Assembly (NCBI GenBank): GCA_963774745.1
Contig: CAVZGE010000011.1
Coordinates: 186,001 to 250,000 of the forward strand
Reading direction: 5' to 3'
Length of the DNA: 64,000 nucleotides
From: Prado023 sp963774745
GTDB taxonomy: Bacteria; Actinomycetota; Actinomycetes; S36-B12; CAIYMF01
Each line of letters starts with the position of its first letter. Positions within the stretch are counted from its first letter, which is position 1. Below are positions 33,700 to 42,710 of the stretch, in pieces. The notes below the pieces were generated by a model, which had not been told where the DNA came from, ran no database searches, and saw nothing but the letters and a program-made list of their open reading frames with translations. Position numbers and translations under genes: made by a program.

Positions 33700-34284
33700 T
33701 CACCGCTCGGGCTGGACCACCAGCTCCTCGTAGTCCGCCGCCGTCGCGGGACCCTCGAGCACCCGGCCGTCGGGGAGCACCAGGGGGATCGGAAGTCCGG
33801 CCTGGTCGACGATGACCACGCTGTCCAGCCCGACCTCGTCGAGGCTGGCGACCACCTGGCCGACGAGGAGCACCTGATCGGTGGCCGGCAGGAAGGTGAA
33901 GGCGTCCGTCCGCGCCAGGACCACCTGCCCCGTCGGGCTCTCCGACACGACGGTCAGCATCGGCGCCCCGGTCAGCGGGTCGAGCAGCAGCGTGCGCAGG
34001 TCGGCCTGGCGCTCGATCGGCGGGCCCGCGGCCAGGGCAGCCATCACCCCGACGGCCGAGTGGTCGTTGACCGGCTCGGTCACCCCCTCGAGCCCGCGAC
34101 CCGACACGAAGAACATGGTGTCCTCCTTGGCCGTCGGACTCGGCGTGGGAGTCGCCACCACGGTGGGCAGGGCCCCGCTGGGCAGCGACTGGGCCTCGTC
34201 CTGGACCGTGACCCCGCAGCCGGGGAGGGCGAGCAGCCCCACGCTCAGGGCGACCGCGGCCACGACGGCCCCGACCCGGCTCAT
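33700..34284 (-). CDS. GerMN-domain lipoprotein
   Basis: A 194-residue lipoprotein: signal AVALSVGLLALPGC with lipobox LPGC, Ser/Pro linker, then a GerMN domain (VGVMAALAAGPPIE to LPATDQVLLVGQVVASLDEV). Last gene of the response-regulator/kinase/lipoprotein trio; ATGA overlap with the kinase. The layout recalls mtrA-mtrB-lpqB, but LpqB is about three times longer. It may adjust the kinase from outside the membrane. Confidence 0.86.
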   Translation of the reverse strand: MSRVGAVVAAVALSVGLLALPGCGVTVQDEAQSLPSGALPTVVATPTPSPTAKEDTMFFVSGRGLEGVTEPVNDHSAVGVMAALAAGPPIERQADLRTLLLDPLTGAPMLTVVSESPTGQVVLARTDAFTFLPATDQVLLVGQVVASLDEVGLDSVVIVDQAGLPIPLVLPDGRVLEGPATAADYEELVVQPER

Positions 34285-35621
34285 GGCGTGACCACCGCGG
34301 GCAGGTCGAGGGTGAACCGGGCGCCACCGAACGGCGAGACATCGACGTTGACGCGCCCGCCGATCGCCTCGGACTGCTCGCGGACGATCGCCAGGCCGAG
34401 TCCCGCCCCCTCCACCCGTCGTTCGGCCACGCCCGTACCGCGGGCGAACGGCTCGAAGAGCCGATCGACCTCGTCCGGGTCCACACCCGGTCCGCCGTCG
34501 TCGACGTGGATCCGCACGCGACCATCGCCTGCGACCATGAGGATCTGGCGGACCCCGTTGCCGTGTCGCGTGGCGTTGTCGATGAGGTTGGCCATCACCC
34601 GTTCCACCCGCCGCGCGTCAGTCACCAGCACCGGGCGATCGCCGTGGAGCAGGTCGGCCTCGAGGTTCCGCCCGGCGAGCACCGCCTCGATGAGCGCGGC
34701 GATGTCCGTGGCATCCCGCTGGACGGGAGCCCGCGCCGTCACGCTGGAGATCTCCAGCAGGTCCAGCAGGATGCGGGTGAGGCGCCTGGACTGGGAGGCC
34801 AGGCTGGTGACCAGGCGGGCCTCCCGGGGCGGGAACGACTCGTGGTGCTCCTCGAGCAGCTCGGCGGTGGCCACCACGGTCGTCAGCGGCGAGCGCAGCT
34901 CGTGGCTGACGTTGGCCACGAAGCGGCGCTCCCGTTCGATCCGGGAGGCGACCGCGACCGCCATCTCGTTGAACGAGTCGGAGATCGGGTCCAGGTCCGG
35001 ATCGCCGGTGTCCGGCAGGCGCACCGTCAGGTCGCCGTCCGCGAGCCGGCGGGCACCGGCGCCCATTCGCTGCAACGGGCGCATGAGCCGATCCCCGACG
35101 TAGCGCCCGATCGCTCCGCCGACCCCGAACGCGCCGAGGGCCAGGAGCACCAGGAGCAGGGCACCGTTGCGCAGTGTCTCGAGCAGGTCGCTGAGCGGGA
35201 ACAGCTCGACGTACAGCCCCGACCGGGTGTAGACGCCCACCGCGTAGTAGTACTGGCCGCCGATCACGACCGTCTGCTGGGCACCACCCTCGGTGAGGGT
35301 GAGGTCGATCAGCGACACCGGGATGTCCGACGGGGCGACGGTGCTGCCCCGTGAGTACCACTCGGTGCCCACCCGGATCAGTGCCAACGAGGTGCCGATC
35401 ACCGGCAGCTGGCTGAGCACGACGCCGGGCTGCGTCCCCCCGGCGATGGCAGCATCGACCGAGCGGGCGTCGAGCAGGGCCCGGGTGAGGCCAGCAGACT
35501 GGCGCTGGTTGGTCAGGTAGGTGCGGCTGACCAGGTAGATCCCGCTGGCCACCAGCACGGCGACCACCATGGACAGCACGGCGAACACCAGCGCCACCCG
35601 GGTCCGCAGGCCGAAGCGCAT
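34281..35621 (-). CDS. Sensor histidine kinase, MtrB-like
   Basis: A kinase of 446 residues. TM1 about 9-30, an extracytoplasmic sensor of about 115 residues, TM2 about 148-170, a HAMP linker (GDRLMRPLQRMGAGARRLAD), HisKA with NVSHELRSPLTTVV and HATPase with NLIDNATRHG, DDGGPGVDPDEV and EGAGLGLAIV. The gene ends inside the lipoprotein start and begins 3 bp after the response regulator. Confidence 0.94.
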   Translation of the reverse strand: MRFGLRTRVALVFAVLSMVVAVLVASGIYLVSRTYLTNQRQSAGLTRALLDARSVDAAIAGGTQPGVVLSQLPVIGTSLALIRVGTEWYSRGSTVAPSDIPVSLIDLTLTEGGAQQTVVIGGQYYYAVGVYTRSGLYVELFPLSDLLETLRNGALLLVLLALGAFGVGGAIGRYVGDRLMRPLQRMGAGARRLADGDLTVRLPDTGDPDLDPISDSFNEMAVAVASRIERERRFVANVSHELRSPLTTVVATAELLEEHHESFPPREARLVTSLASQSRRLTRILLDLLEISSVTARAPVQRDATDIAALIEAVLAGRNLEADLLHGDRPVLVTDARRVERVMANLIDNATRHGNGVRQILMVAGDGRVRIHVDDGGPGVDPDEVDRLFEPFARGTGVAERRVEGAGLGLAIVREQSEAIGGRVNVDVSPFGGARFTLDLPAVVTP

Positions 35622-35624
35622 CGA

Positions 35625-36305
35625 TCAGGCCTTGAGCCGGTAGCCGAACCCGCGCACGGTCATCAGGTGCGCTGGCTCGGCGGGGTCGGCCTCCATCTTC
35701 GCCCGCAGGCGGTACACGAGGTTGTCCACGACGCGGCCGTCGCCCGGGTTGCGGTAGCCCCACACGTTGCGCAGGAGGTCATCGCGGCTCACCACCCGCT
35801 CGCGGGCCCCGATCAGCTCGGCGAGGAGCTTGTACTCCGTCGGGCTCAGCGGCACGATCCGCTCGCCGACCTGCACCTCGGCGGTGTCGGGGCGCAGCCG
35901 GACCTCACCGCACTCGAGCAGGCCGTGGTCGACCTCCACATCGTTGGCCCGCCGGATCTGGGCCCGGATCCGGGCCAGCAGCTCCTTGGTGATGAACGGC
36001 TTGGTGACGTAGTCATCGGCACCTGCCTCCAACCCGGAGACGACGTCGTGGCTGTCTGCCTGCGCGGTCACGATGATGATCGGCACGCGGCTGGTGGCCC
36101 GCACGCTGCGCACGACGTCCAGGCCATGGATCCCCGGCAGCCGCAGGTCCACCAGCAGGACATCGGGGTCCTCGTCCTGGCCGAGGACCAGCGCCTGCTC
36201 GCCGTTGGCCGCCTCGAGGACGCGGTACCCCTCGTCCTCGAGCGCGTAGCGCAGCACCAGTCGGATCTCCTCGTCGTCCTCGACGATCATCACGGTCTTG
36301 CCCAT
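35625..36305 (-). CDS. OmpR-family response regulator, MtrA-like
   Basis: A 226-residue regulator: receiver with KTVMIVEDDEEIRLVLRYAL, phospho-Asp in VLLVDLRLPGIHG, Thr and Lys in VTAQAD and YVTKPFITKE; then an OmpR winged helix (IVPLSPTEYKLLAELIGARE, RVVDNLVYRLRAKME, VRGFGYRLKA). Start ATG 36305 has a purine-rich GGGGGAG about 10 bases upstream; ATG 36314 is too close to it. First gene of a three-gene operon. Confidence 0.95.
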   Translation of the reverse strand: MGKTVMIVEDDEEIRLVLRYALEDEGYRVLEAANGEQALVLGQDEDPDVLLVDLRLPGIHGLDVVRSVRATSRVPIIIVTAQADSHDVVSGLEAGADDYVTKPFITKELLARIRAQIRRANDVEVDHGLLECGEVRLRPDTAEVQVGERIVPLSPTEYKLLAELIGARERVVSRDDLLRNVWGYRNPGDGRVVDNLVYRLRAKMEADPAEPAHLMTVRGFGYRLKA

Positions 36306-36363
36306 GCCGAGCATTCTCCCCCCTCGTGGCGCTCCCGCGGCAACGTTCGCCTGCCAGAAGCAC

Positions 36364-36381
36364 CCATTGCGACGCAATTGG
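36364..36381. promoter_or_regulatory. Imperfect palindrome upstream of the response regulator
   Basis: CCATTGCG/CGCAATTGG form a near-palindrome centred about 36372, some 65 bp upstream of the response-regulator start and downstream of the hydrolase. It could be an operator for the two-component operon. Confidence 0.25.
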
Positions 36382-36427
36382 GACGCAGTCGAGCGCGCCC
36401 ATCCCCACCCGCGGCCCCGGCGACCGA

Positions 36428-37249
36428 TCAGACGGGGCGCTTGAGCTGCAGGACGGGCACTCCCGCCGGGTTGTCGGCATCCATCCGGACCTCGTCACCG
36501 GCGACGTACTGCCGGATCGCGCTGGCGAGCTCCTTGGGATGGGTGAAGTTGATGGCGTGCGCCGCCCCCTGGAACAGCACGATGGTGACCTGGGGCGGGA
36601 GGTCGGCCAGCGCACGGCTGATCCGCTTCCACGGGGGCCGCAGGGGATCCTCGCTGCCGATCACCATCATCACCGGCACGGGCATCGACATGACGCGCTC
36701 ATAGGCCGGGAACTTCGTCATCTGGATGAACAGCTTCATCGCGCGGACCATGCCGAAGCGCAGGTAGTCCGGGCCGGCCACCGTGAGGAGCGCCGGCGGC
36801 TCGACCAGGCCGTCTCGGGCCATCTGCCCCAGGGCCTTGGGCAGCGGCCGGTTGTGTGCCCCCCCTGCCAGGCCGACCATGACGGCCCTCGAGACCTTCT
36901 CCGGGGCCTCGAAGATCAGCTCCGCGGTGATGGCGCAGCCCAGCGAGTTGCCCACGACGACGGCCTGTTCGATCCCCACCGCATCCATGAAGTGGTTCAG
37001 GGCGGTGCCCAGCTCCTCGATGCTCATCGGCTGCGCCGGCTTCGGGCTGCGGCCGAACCCGGGGAGGTCTGGGACGTAGACCCGGAAGGAGTCGGTGAGC
37101 AGCTCAGCCGTGGGCAGCAGGTAGCTGCCCGAGATGGCGAACCCGTGCTGGTGGATCATGGCCGGCGCGTCCGGCGGCCCACCGACCCGGTACCGGATCC
37201 AGTTGCCGTCGACCAGGACGCTGTTCCAGGTGAAGTCGGTGTCAGCCAC
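36428..37249 (-). CDS. Alpha/beta hydrolase
   Basis: A 273-residue hydrolase of the alpha/beta fold. Strand and loop VYVPDLPGFGRSPKPAQP; nucleophile GNSLGCAITAELIF; acid likely in GSEDPLRPPWKRI; His in GAAHAINFTHPKELA. HQHG replaces the more common HGxxG oxyanion motif. Substrate unknown. GTG start at 37249. Confidence 0.86.
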   Translation of the reverse strand: MADTDFTWNSVLVDGNWIRYRVGGPPDAPAMIHQHGFAISGSYLLPTAELLTDSFRVYVPDLPGFGRSPKPAQPMSIEELGTALNHFMDAVGIEQAVVVGNSLGCAITAELIFEAPEKVSRAVMVGLAGGAHNRPLPKALGQMARDGLVEPPALLTVAGPDYLRFGMVRAMKLFIQMTKFPAYERVMSMPVPVMMVIGSEDPLRPPWKRISRALADLPPQVTIVLFQGAAHAINFTHPKELASAIRQYVAGDEVRMDADNPAGVPVLQLKRPV

Positions 37250-37337
37250 GCTCGAATGGTGCCATCTGGTCGCACGACTGTCGACGCGGCGCGGGCAACC
37301 CCCTCGGGGGGCCGCCTGCGCCGCGTGGTCGACCAGG

Positions 37338-39020
37338 TCAGCTGATCAGTGCGTGCAGGGCCTCGTCACCGGGCCGGGCACGCAGGACCGCCGGGTTCAC
37401 TCCCGCCTTGGTGGTGATCGCGGTCACCGACCGCTGCTGGCGCAGCGTGGCCAGCGAGATGACCGTGCCCGAGGCCCCCGCGCGAGCCGTGCGGCCCGAG
37501 CGGTGCAGGTACTCCTTCGGGCCGTGCGGCGGGTCGACGTGCAGGACGAGGTCGATGTCGTCGACGTGCAGCCCGCGGGCCGCGACATCAGTGGCCACGA
37601 GGACGTCGATCCGGCCGCGCTTGAAGTCCTCGAGGGTGCGCGTGCGCATCCCCTGCTTCATCCCGCCGTGCAGGGCGGCGGTGCGCACGCCCTCGGCCTC
37701 GAGCTGGCCGGCGAGGCGATCGGCCCCCATCTGGGTCCGGACGAACGCCACCGTCCGACCGCGACGCAGCGCGATGTCGGTCGTGACCGCGTCCTTGTCC
37801 TTGGGGTGGACGAGGACCAGGTGGTGCTCCATCGTGCCCACGGTCGCGGTGGCCGGATCGGCGTTGTGCACGAGCGGCTCATGCAGGTACTTGCGCACGA
37901 GGCGGTCGACGTCGTGGTCGAGCGTCGCGGAGAACAGCAGCCCCTGGACGTCCTCGGGCAGGCGGCCCATGATGGCCTCGATCTCGGGCATGAAGCCCAG
38001 ATCCGCCATGTGGTCGGCCTCATCGAGCACGACGACCTTGACCTGGCTCAGGTCGACGGACCCGCGATCGGCGAGGTCCACCAGGCGCCCTGGGGTCGCG
38101 ACGACGATGTCTGCGCGCTCCAGCCCGCGGATCTGGCGGTCGTAGGAGCTGCCACCGATGATCAGCTGCGTGCGCATGCCCAGGGTCGCGGCCAGGGGCG
38201 TCAGGGCGTCGAGCACCTGCATCGCGAGCTCCCGCGTCGGGGCCAGGATCAGCCCACGCGGCTGGCGCCGGGTCGGACGGGGCCCGTTGAGGATCGTGAG
38301 CATCGGCAGGCCGAAGGACAGCGTCTTGCCCGAGCCGGTACGGCCCCGGCCCAGGACGTCGCGCCCGCTCAGCGCGGCCGGGATCGTCATGGCCTGGATG
38401 GGCGTGGGCTCGGTGATCGCCTGGCTGGCCAGGACCGCGGCCAACGACGACGGGACCCCGAGGTCGACGAACGCGTTCGGGCCGGTCAGCGCCGGGACCT
38501 GCGGGGCGCGCTGCGGACGATCGGCGCGGTCGCGGCGGTCGTTGCGGTCGTTGCGGGGGCCACGGTCGAAGCGGTCGTTGCGGTTCGGGCGGCCGGGCCG
38601 CGCCGGACGGTCGTTGCGGTCGTCCCGCGGGGCGCGGACCGGACGGTCGTTGCGGTCCTCACGGGGGGCGCGGACCGGACGGTCGTTGCGGTCGTCACGC
38701 GGGGCGCGGACCGGACGGTCGTTGCGGTCCTGGCGCGGGGCGCGGTCCTCACGCGGCGCGCGGTCCTGGCGCGGGGCGCGGTCGTCACGGTCCCGCCACG
38801 CAGGGCGGGCGGGAGCGGCGGAGTCCCGATGGGTCGTGGTGCGGTCGCCGGTCTGGGGCTTCGCGCCCTTCCAGGAGCCGGTGGCCTTCGCGCCCTTCCA
38901 GGAGCTCGTCGACTTGGCGCCCTTCCAGGAGCCGGTCTTCTTGGCGCCCCTGGCAGGGGCTGTGGATGTGGTGCGCGGTCCGGATCGGGGCGCGCGGGAT
39001 TGCGGGGCGTGCTCAGCCAC
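37338..39020 (-). CDS. DEAD-box RNA helicase with repetitive basic N-terminus
   Basis: A 560-residue RNA helicase. The first 180 residues are low-complexity: three GSWKGAK-type units, then four RNDRPVRAPRDD-type units rich in Arg/Asp. The helicase core shows Q motif, GRGRTGSGKTLSFGLPM (I), PTRELAMQ (Ia), VVLDEADHMADLG (II), LFSATL (III), TDVAARGLHVDDIDLV (V), and YLHRSGRTARAG (VI). It resembles RhlE/CshA types. Start GTG 39020 has AAGGAAA nearby. It may act in RNA unwinding under cold or stress, but there is no direct evidence. Confidence 0.94.
   Translation of the reverse strand: MAEHAPQSRAPRSGPRTTSTAPARGAKKTGSWKGAKSTSSWKGAKATGSWKGAKPQTGDRTTTHRDSAAPARPAWRDRDDRAPRQDRAPREDRAPRQDRNDRPVRAPRDDRNDRPVRAPREDRNDRPVRAPRDDRNDRPARPGRPNRNDRFDRGPRNDRNDRRDRADRPQRAPQVPALTGPNAFVDLGVPSSLAAVLASQAITEPTPIQAMTIPAALSGRDVLGRGRTGSGKTLSFGLPMLTILNGPRPTRRQPRGLILAPTRELAMQVLDALTPLAATLGMRTQLIIGGSSYDRQIRGLERADIVVATPGRLVDLADRGSVDLSQVKVVVLDEADHMADLGFMPEIEAIMGRLPEDVQGLLFSATLDHDVDRLVRKYLHEPLVHNADPATATVGTMEHHLVLVHPKDKDAVTTDIALRRGRTVAFVRTQMGADRLAGQLEAEGVRTAALHGGMKQGMRTRTLEDFKRGRIDVLVATDVAARGLHVDDIDLVLHVDPPHGPKEYLHRSGRTARAGASGTVISLATLRQQRSVTAITTKAGVNPAVLRARPGDEALHALIS
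38570..38960 (-). repeat. Coding repeats in helicase N-terminus
   Basis: A 36-bp unit encoding RNDRPVRAPRDD or REDRNDRPVRAP appears four times (about 38600-38745), with shorter RDDRAPRQDRAPRED before it. Near 38870-38960 three 27-bp units encode (T/S)GSWKGAK. Repeats are nearly identical at DNA level, so they could mispair. Confidence 0.8.
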
Positions 39021-39185
39021 GGTGTTTCCTTCTTCTCAGGGCGTGTCGTCTTCAACGCGTCTGATTGGCCGCCAGAGGGCCAGGTGAGGAAACGTTGCTC
39101 AACGAAGTCGGCAGTGTGCCGGGTGCTGAGCATACCTACCCCGGGGCGGGGCGGGCCAAACCTCGTGACAGCGCCCAGCCTCCAG

Positions 39186-40049
39186 TCAGGGCGCGGCGAA
39201 GTCCTGGGTCCAGAAGTGCCGGTAGACGGAGACCGTCGAATAGGCGTACCCGATCCCGGTCTCGCTGCTGGCCGGGTTCATCAACTCGCGGCAGTGGCCA
39301 GCGGATCCCAGCCACTGGGCCAGCACATCGGCTGGCCGGGGTCGACCTGCGGCCACGTTCTCGGCCGCCCGGCGCCACGCGTACCCCGAGTCGGCGAGCC
39401 GTGCTCCCACGGAGGAGCCGCCGCGTCCCTCGTGCGAGAGCCGACCGACCTCGGCCATCCAGGAGGAATGGCCGCGGGCCGCGCCATCCAGCGCGGGATT
39501 GCGGACCAGCGCAGCAGTTGGGGCATGCCGCTCACCGCCGGGGCAGGTGTGGCCCGAGGCACGCACGGCGTTGACGAGCCCGAGCAGCTCGGCCTCCCAT
39601 GCGGCGATCGTCTCCGCGGAGGGCGGCTGGTCCAGGGGCGAGGACGGGGCGATGGGCACCCGGATCCAGGCCGTGGCCCGGCGAGTCGACGTCGCCGGGC
39701 CCCTGACCCGGATGGACGTGGCCGACGCCGGCAGGGTCACCCCAGCCGCTCCGCCGCGCACCCGGACGGTCATGGACCGGCTCGATCCGCCAGCGATCAG
39801 GTACCTGATCCCAACCGATCGGGCACTGGTCCGAACCTGCACCCGCAGCCGGCCGTTGGCCAACAGGGAGGCGGTCGCCTCGAGCGCGCCCACGGCAGTC
39901 CGCGGGCCGGACCCCGGCCGCTGGGCCGCAGGCACGACCCACGAACCGGTTGTCAGCGCCGCAGGAGACGCTGGGGGGACGAGCGCCGGCTGGGCAGTCA
40001 GTGCCATGCCCAAGGCGGCGATCGCCGCCACCCGCAGTCCCCGCACCAT
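39186..40049 (-). CDS. Secreted CAP-domain protein
   Basis: A 287-residue exported protein: signal LRVAAIAALGMALTAQPALV; a middle beta-rich region of about 100 residues with no known domain; then a CAP/SCP domain (ELLGLVNAVRASGHTCPGG, SWMAEVGRLSHEGRGGSS, ENVAAGRPRPADVLAQWLGS, HCRELMNPASSETGIGYA, YRHFWTQDFA). The His-Glu-Glu-His set of the CAP pocket is largely visible. Function unknown. Confidence 0.88.
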   Translation of the reverse strand: MVRGLRVAAIAALGMALTAQPALVPPASPAALTTGSWVVPAAQRPGSGPRTAVGALEATASLLANGRLRVQVRTSARSVGIRYLIAGGSSRSMTVRVRGGAAGVTLPASATSIRVRGPATSTRRATAWIRVPIAPSSPLDQPPSAETIAAWEAELLGLVNAVRASGHTCPGGERHAPTAALVRNPALDGAARGHSSWMAEVGRLSHEGRGGSSVGARLADSGYAWRRAAENVAAGRPRPADVLAQWLGSAGHCRELMNPASSETGIGYAYSTVSVYRHFWTQDFAAP

Positions 40050-40262
40050 TCCCCCTACGCCACCGTAGGTCCACGACGGTACCCACCGCGCTCGAAGGAT
40101 CGCTCGCCCAGATGGTCACCCGTTCGGCGCAATCCCCGGCTGGTCGGATCCCGGGCCCGCTCCGGGGTCCTGCAGATCCGTCGGGCGCACCTGTCGAATC
40201 CGGGGCCCCTCGCGCGACACACTGGTAGCGGCACCCCCGCCGCCCCTGCGAGAGGAACACGC

Positions 40263-40625
40263 ATGAAGTACGTCCTGATGTACACCTCGCGCCCCGAGGA
40301 CGACGCCGCCCTCGACCCGGCGGATGCCCAGGCCGTGTACGGCGAGATCTTCGGTTGGTTCGAGCGCAACGCCGCGGTGATCACCGAGATGGGTGCCGAG
40401 CTGCAGGCCGTGGACACAGCCACGACCGTGCGCGGCAACGGCGGTTCGGTGGTCGTCGACGGTCCGTTCAGCGAGGCGAAGGAGGTCATCGGTGGGTTCA
40501 GCGTCATCGACGTGCCCGACCTCGATGCCGCGATCGCGCTGGCCAGGACCTGGCCGTCGCTGAAGCTGCCCGGAGTCGCTGTGGAGATCCGTCCAGTGGT
40601 CGACCACTCAGGCCACATGGCGTAG
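40263..40625 (+). CDS. DGPF/YCII-family protein
   Basis: A 120-residue YCII-like protein: MKYVLMYTSRPEDDAALDPA, then VVDGPFSEAKEVIGGFSVID with the DGPF motif, and VEIRPVVDHSGHM at the end. RBS GAGAGGA upstream of ATG 40263. It is immediately upstream of the ECF sigma factor (6 bp). DGPF proteins are the standard neighbours of ECF42 sigma factors. Confidence 0.92.
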   Translation: MKYVLMYTSRPEDDAALDPADAQAVYGEIFGWFERNAAVITEMGAELQAVDTATTVRGNGGSVVVDGPFSEAKEVIGGFSVIDVPDLDAAIALARTWPSLKLPGVAVEIRPVVDHSGHMA

Positions 40626-40631
40626 GCCGGG

Positions 40632-41984
40632 GTGGACACCCAGCCCGACCTCGAGCGGGCCATCCGCTCGGACGCGGGCCGGCTGGTCGCCCGGCTGGCC
40701 CGCGTGGTCGACTTCGACACCGCGGAGGACGCGGTTGCCGAGGCTGTCGCCGATGCCTGGGCCACGTGGCCGGTCGCGGGAGTGCCGCACAACCCCACGG
40801 GGTGGTTGGCCACCGCGGCCCACCGCAATGCGATCGACCGGTTGCGCTCGCGGAAGCGGGCCCAGCAGCTGGTCGACCGCCTCGGCGCCGACCCCACCTG
40901 GGCCCGGGTGCAGGTCGACGCACCCGACGAACCGCCCTGGCCGCAAGCGCCCGCTGCCACGCCTGGCGTCGAGGGACCGTCCGCGGCTGCGGGGGCGCAC
41001 TCCGGGGCAGTGGGAGCTCCCCGAGCGGCAGCCCCTGTCGACGAGCGGATCCCCATGCTGTTCGCCGCGTGCCACCCGGCACTGCCCGTGGAGTCGCGAC
41101 TGCCGCTGACCCTGCGGGCGGTCGTCGGCCTGACGACCGAGCAGATCGCCCGCGCGTTCCTCACCCCGACGCCGACGATCGCCCAGCGGATCAGCCGGGC
41201 GAAGCGCAAGATCGTCAGCGCCGGGATCAGCCTGCGGGTCCCCGAGGCCGAGGACCTGCCCATGCGGCTCGGCGATGTCCTCTCGGTGTGCGCGCTGATG
41301 TACAACGAGGCGTACCTGAGCTCCACCGGTCCGGCGATGGACGACCAAGCCCTCGCCGCGGATGCGATCTGGTTGGCCACGCTCATCTGCGCGACCTTCC
41401 CCCGGGAGCCCGAGGCGCTGGGCCTCCTGGCCCTCATGACGCTGCAGGACGCCCGCCGGGAGGCTCGCACGTCCGGCGGTCGACTCGTGCGCCTGCCTGA
41501 CCAGGACAGGACGCTGTACCGCACCGAGGACATCACCCGGGCTGTCGGGCTGCTCGAGCGGGCGGCCGCGCTCGGTGGTGGCCGGGCGGGCCGTTTCCAG
41601 CTGCAGGCGGCGATCGCCGCGCTGCACTGCGAGGCTCCCACCTGGCAGGAGACGGACTGGCTGCAGATCGTGATCCTCTACGACATGCTCCTGCACCTGG
41701 ATCCCTCGCCCGTCACGCGGCTGAACAGGGCGGTGGCCAGCGCGGAGCTCGTCGATGCCGGCCAGGCGCTGCGGGAGGTGGATGCCCTCGGTAGCCGCCT
41801 GGGCACGTACGCCCCGTGGCATGCCACACGCGCAGAGCTGCTGCGCCGGCTCGGCCGGGACGACCAGGCCCGTGCGGCCGACCGGATCGCGCTGACCTTG
41901 ACCGGCAACCCCGCGGAGCAGGGGCTGCTGCGCGAACGCCTGCGCGCGGACGACCACAGGGCGCAGCCCGATCCTGCTGGCTGA
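40632..41984 (+). CDS. ECF42-group RNA polymerase sigma factor
   Basis: A 450-residue sigma factor with an ECF core and long C-terminal extension. Region 2: RVVDFDTAEDAVAEAVADAW, NPTGWLATAAHRNAIDRLRS; region 4: LPLTLRAVVGLTTEQIARAF, TIAQRISRAKRKIV. The extension (about 200-440, DUF6596 plus helical TPR-like repeats: LQIVILYDMLLHLDPSPVTR) defines group ECF42. It has no anti-sigma factor beside it; the DGPF neighbour fits the group. GTG 40632. Confidence 0.93.
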   Translation: MDTQPDLERAIRSDAGRLVARLARVVDFDTAEDAVAEAVADAWATWPVAGVPHNPTGWLATAAHRNAIDRLRSRKRAQQLVDRLGADPTWARVQVDAPDEPPWPQAPAATPGVEGPSAAAGAHSGAVGAPRAAAPVDERIPMLFAACHPALPVESRLPLTLRAVVGLTTEQIARAFLTPTPTIAQRISRAKRKIVSAGISLRVPEAEDLPMRLGDVLSVCALMYNEAYLSSTGPAMDDQALAADAIWLATLICATFPREPEALGLLALMTLQDARREARTSGGRLVRLPDQDRTLYRTEDITRAVGLLERAAALGGGRAGRFQLQAAIAALHCEAPTWQETDWLQIVILYDMLLHLDPSPVTRLNRAVASAELVDAGQALREVDALGSRLGTYAPWHATRAELLRRLGRDDQARAADRIALTLTGNPAEQGLLRERLRADDHRAQPDPAG

Positions 41985-42024
41985 TCGGGCACCTGGCCGG
42001 GCACGGGCCGGGCCCGCCACTGTG

Positions 42025-42660
42025 TCAGGCCACGTCCACGTGGACATGGTCGAGGTGCCGGTTGACGGGGTTGTCGGGGTCCGGTCCGCGGAACCGGTAC
42101 TCGCGCCATCCCTGGATCGAGCGCCGGGCGGTCCAGATCCGGTCGCGGTGGATGACCGTGCGAATGCCCAGCCGCTCGGCGTTGGCCACCGCCCAGTTCG
42201 CCAACCGCCAGCCGTCCTGCTGGACCTCGGGATCCACATGGGGGCGGAAGAAGAAGTCGATCGCCCGGCCGAGCGAGTGCTCGCCATCGGGGCTGCGGCC
42301 CGGCAGGGTCTCCTGCGGGCCGTACCCGCCGTCGGGCACATCCCCGAACTGCTCGCGCACCTCCGCGCGCAGCGCCTGGGCGCGGGGGGTCAGGCCCAGT
42401 GGCGGCTCCTTGGGCCGGTCGGTTGCAGCGACAGCGCCGATCCGGCACGACAGGGCCGGCCCCGCGCCCAGTGCGCCCGCGAGATCGTCCTCAGGAGCCG
42501 CGACCAGCGCGGAGACCTCGGACGGGGACCCCTCGAGCAGGACGACGCCGGCGGGGTCCACGACCGCACATCTCGGCTCCCACGGCAGGGCAACCCCGCA
42601 GCCGACCGTGAGGACCAGGAGTGTCCCGACCAGCGCGGCGACCAGGGCGAGGAGACGCAC
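42025..42660 (-). CDS. Exported ARB_07466-like domain protein
   Basis: A 211-residue protein. N-terminal helix LLALVAALVGTLLVLTVGC ends in a possible lipobox. The C-terminal half contains LRAEVREQFGDVPDGGYGP, SPDGEHSLGRAIDFFFRPHV and NPVNRHLDHVHVDVA, the ARB_07466-like region related to peptidase-M15-fold domains. The conserved His-Asp pairs suggest a metal site. Function unknown, probably cell wall related. Confidence 0.78.
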   Translation of the reverse strand: MRLLALVAALVGTLLVLTVGCGVALPWEPRCAVVDPAGVVLLEGSPSEVSALVAAPEDDLAGALGAGPALSCRIGAVAATDRPKEPPLGLTPRAQALRAEVREQFGDVPDGGYGPQETLPGRSPDGEHSLGRAIDFFFRPHVDPEVQQDGWRLANWAVANAERLGIRTVIHRDRIWTARRSIQGWREYRFRGPDPDNPVNRHLDHVHVDVA

Positions 42661-42710
42661 CCGACCACGATAGGTGAGGTTCGGGCGGGCCGCCGGGGTC
42701 CGACCCTAGG

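Noticed and set aside
37134..40262. Plus-strand open frame running into the DGPF gene
   Set aside because: Only the last 120 codons, from ATG 40263, are homologous to a known family; the rest is antisense to the hydrolase, helicase and CAP genes.
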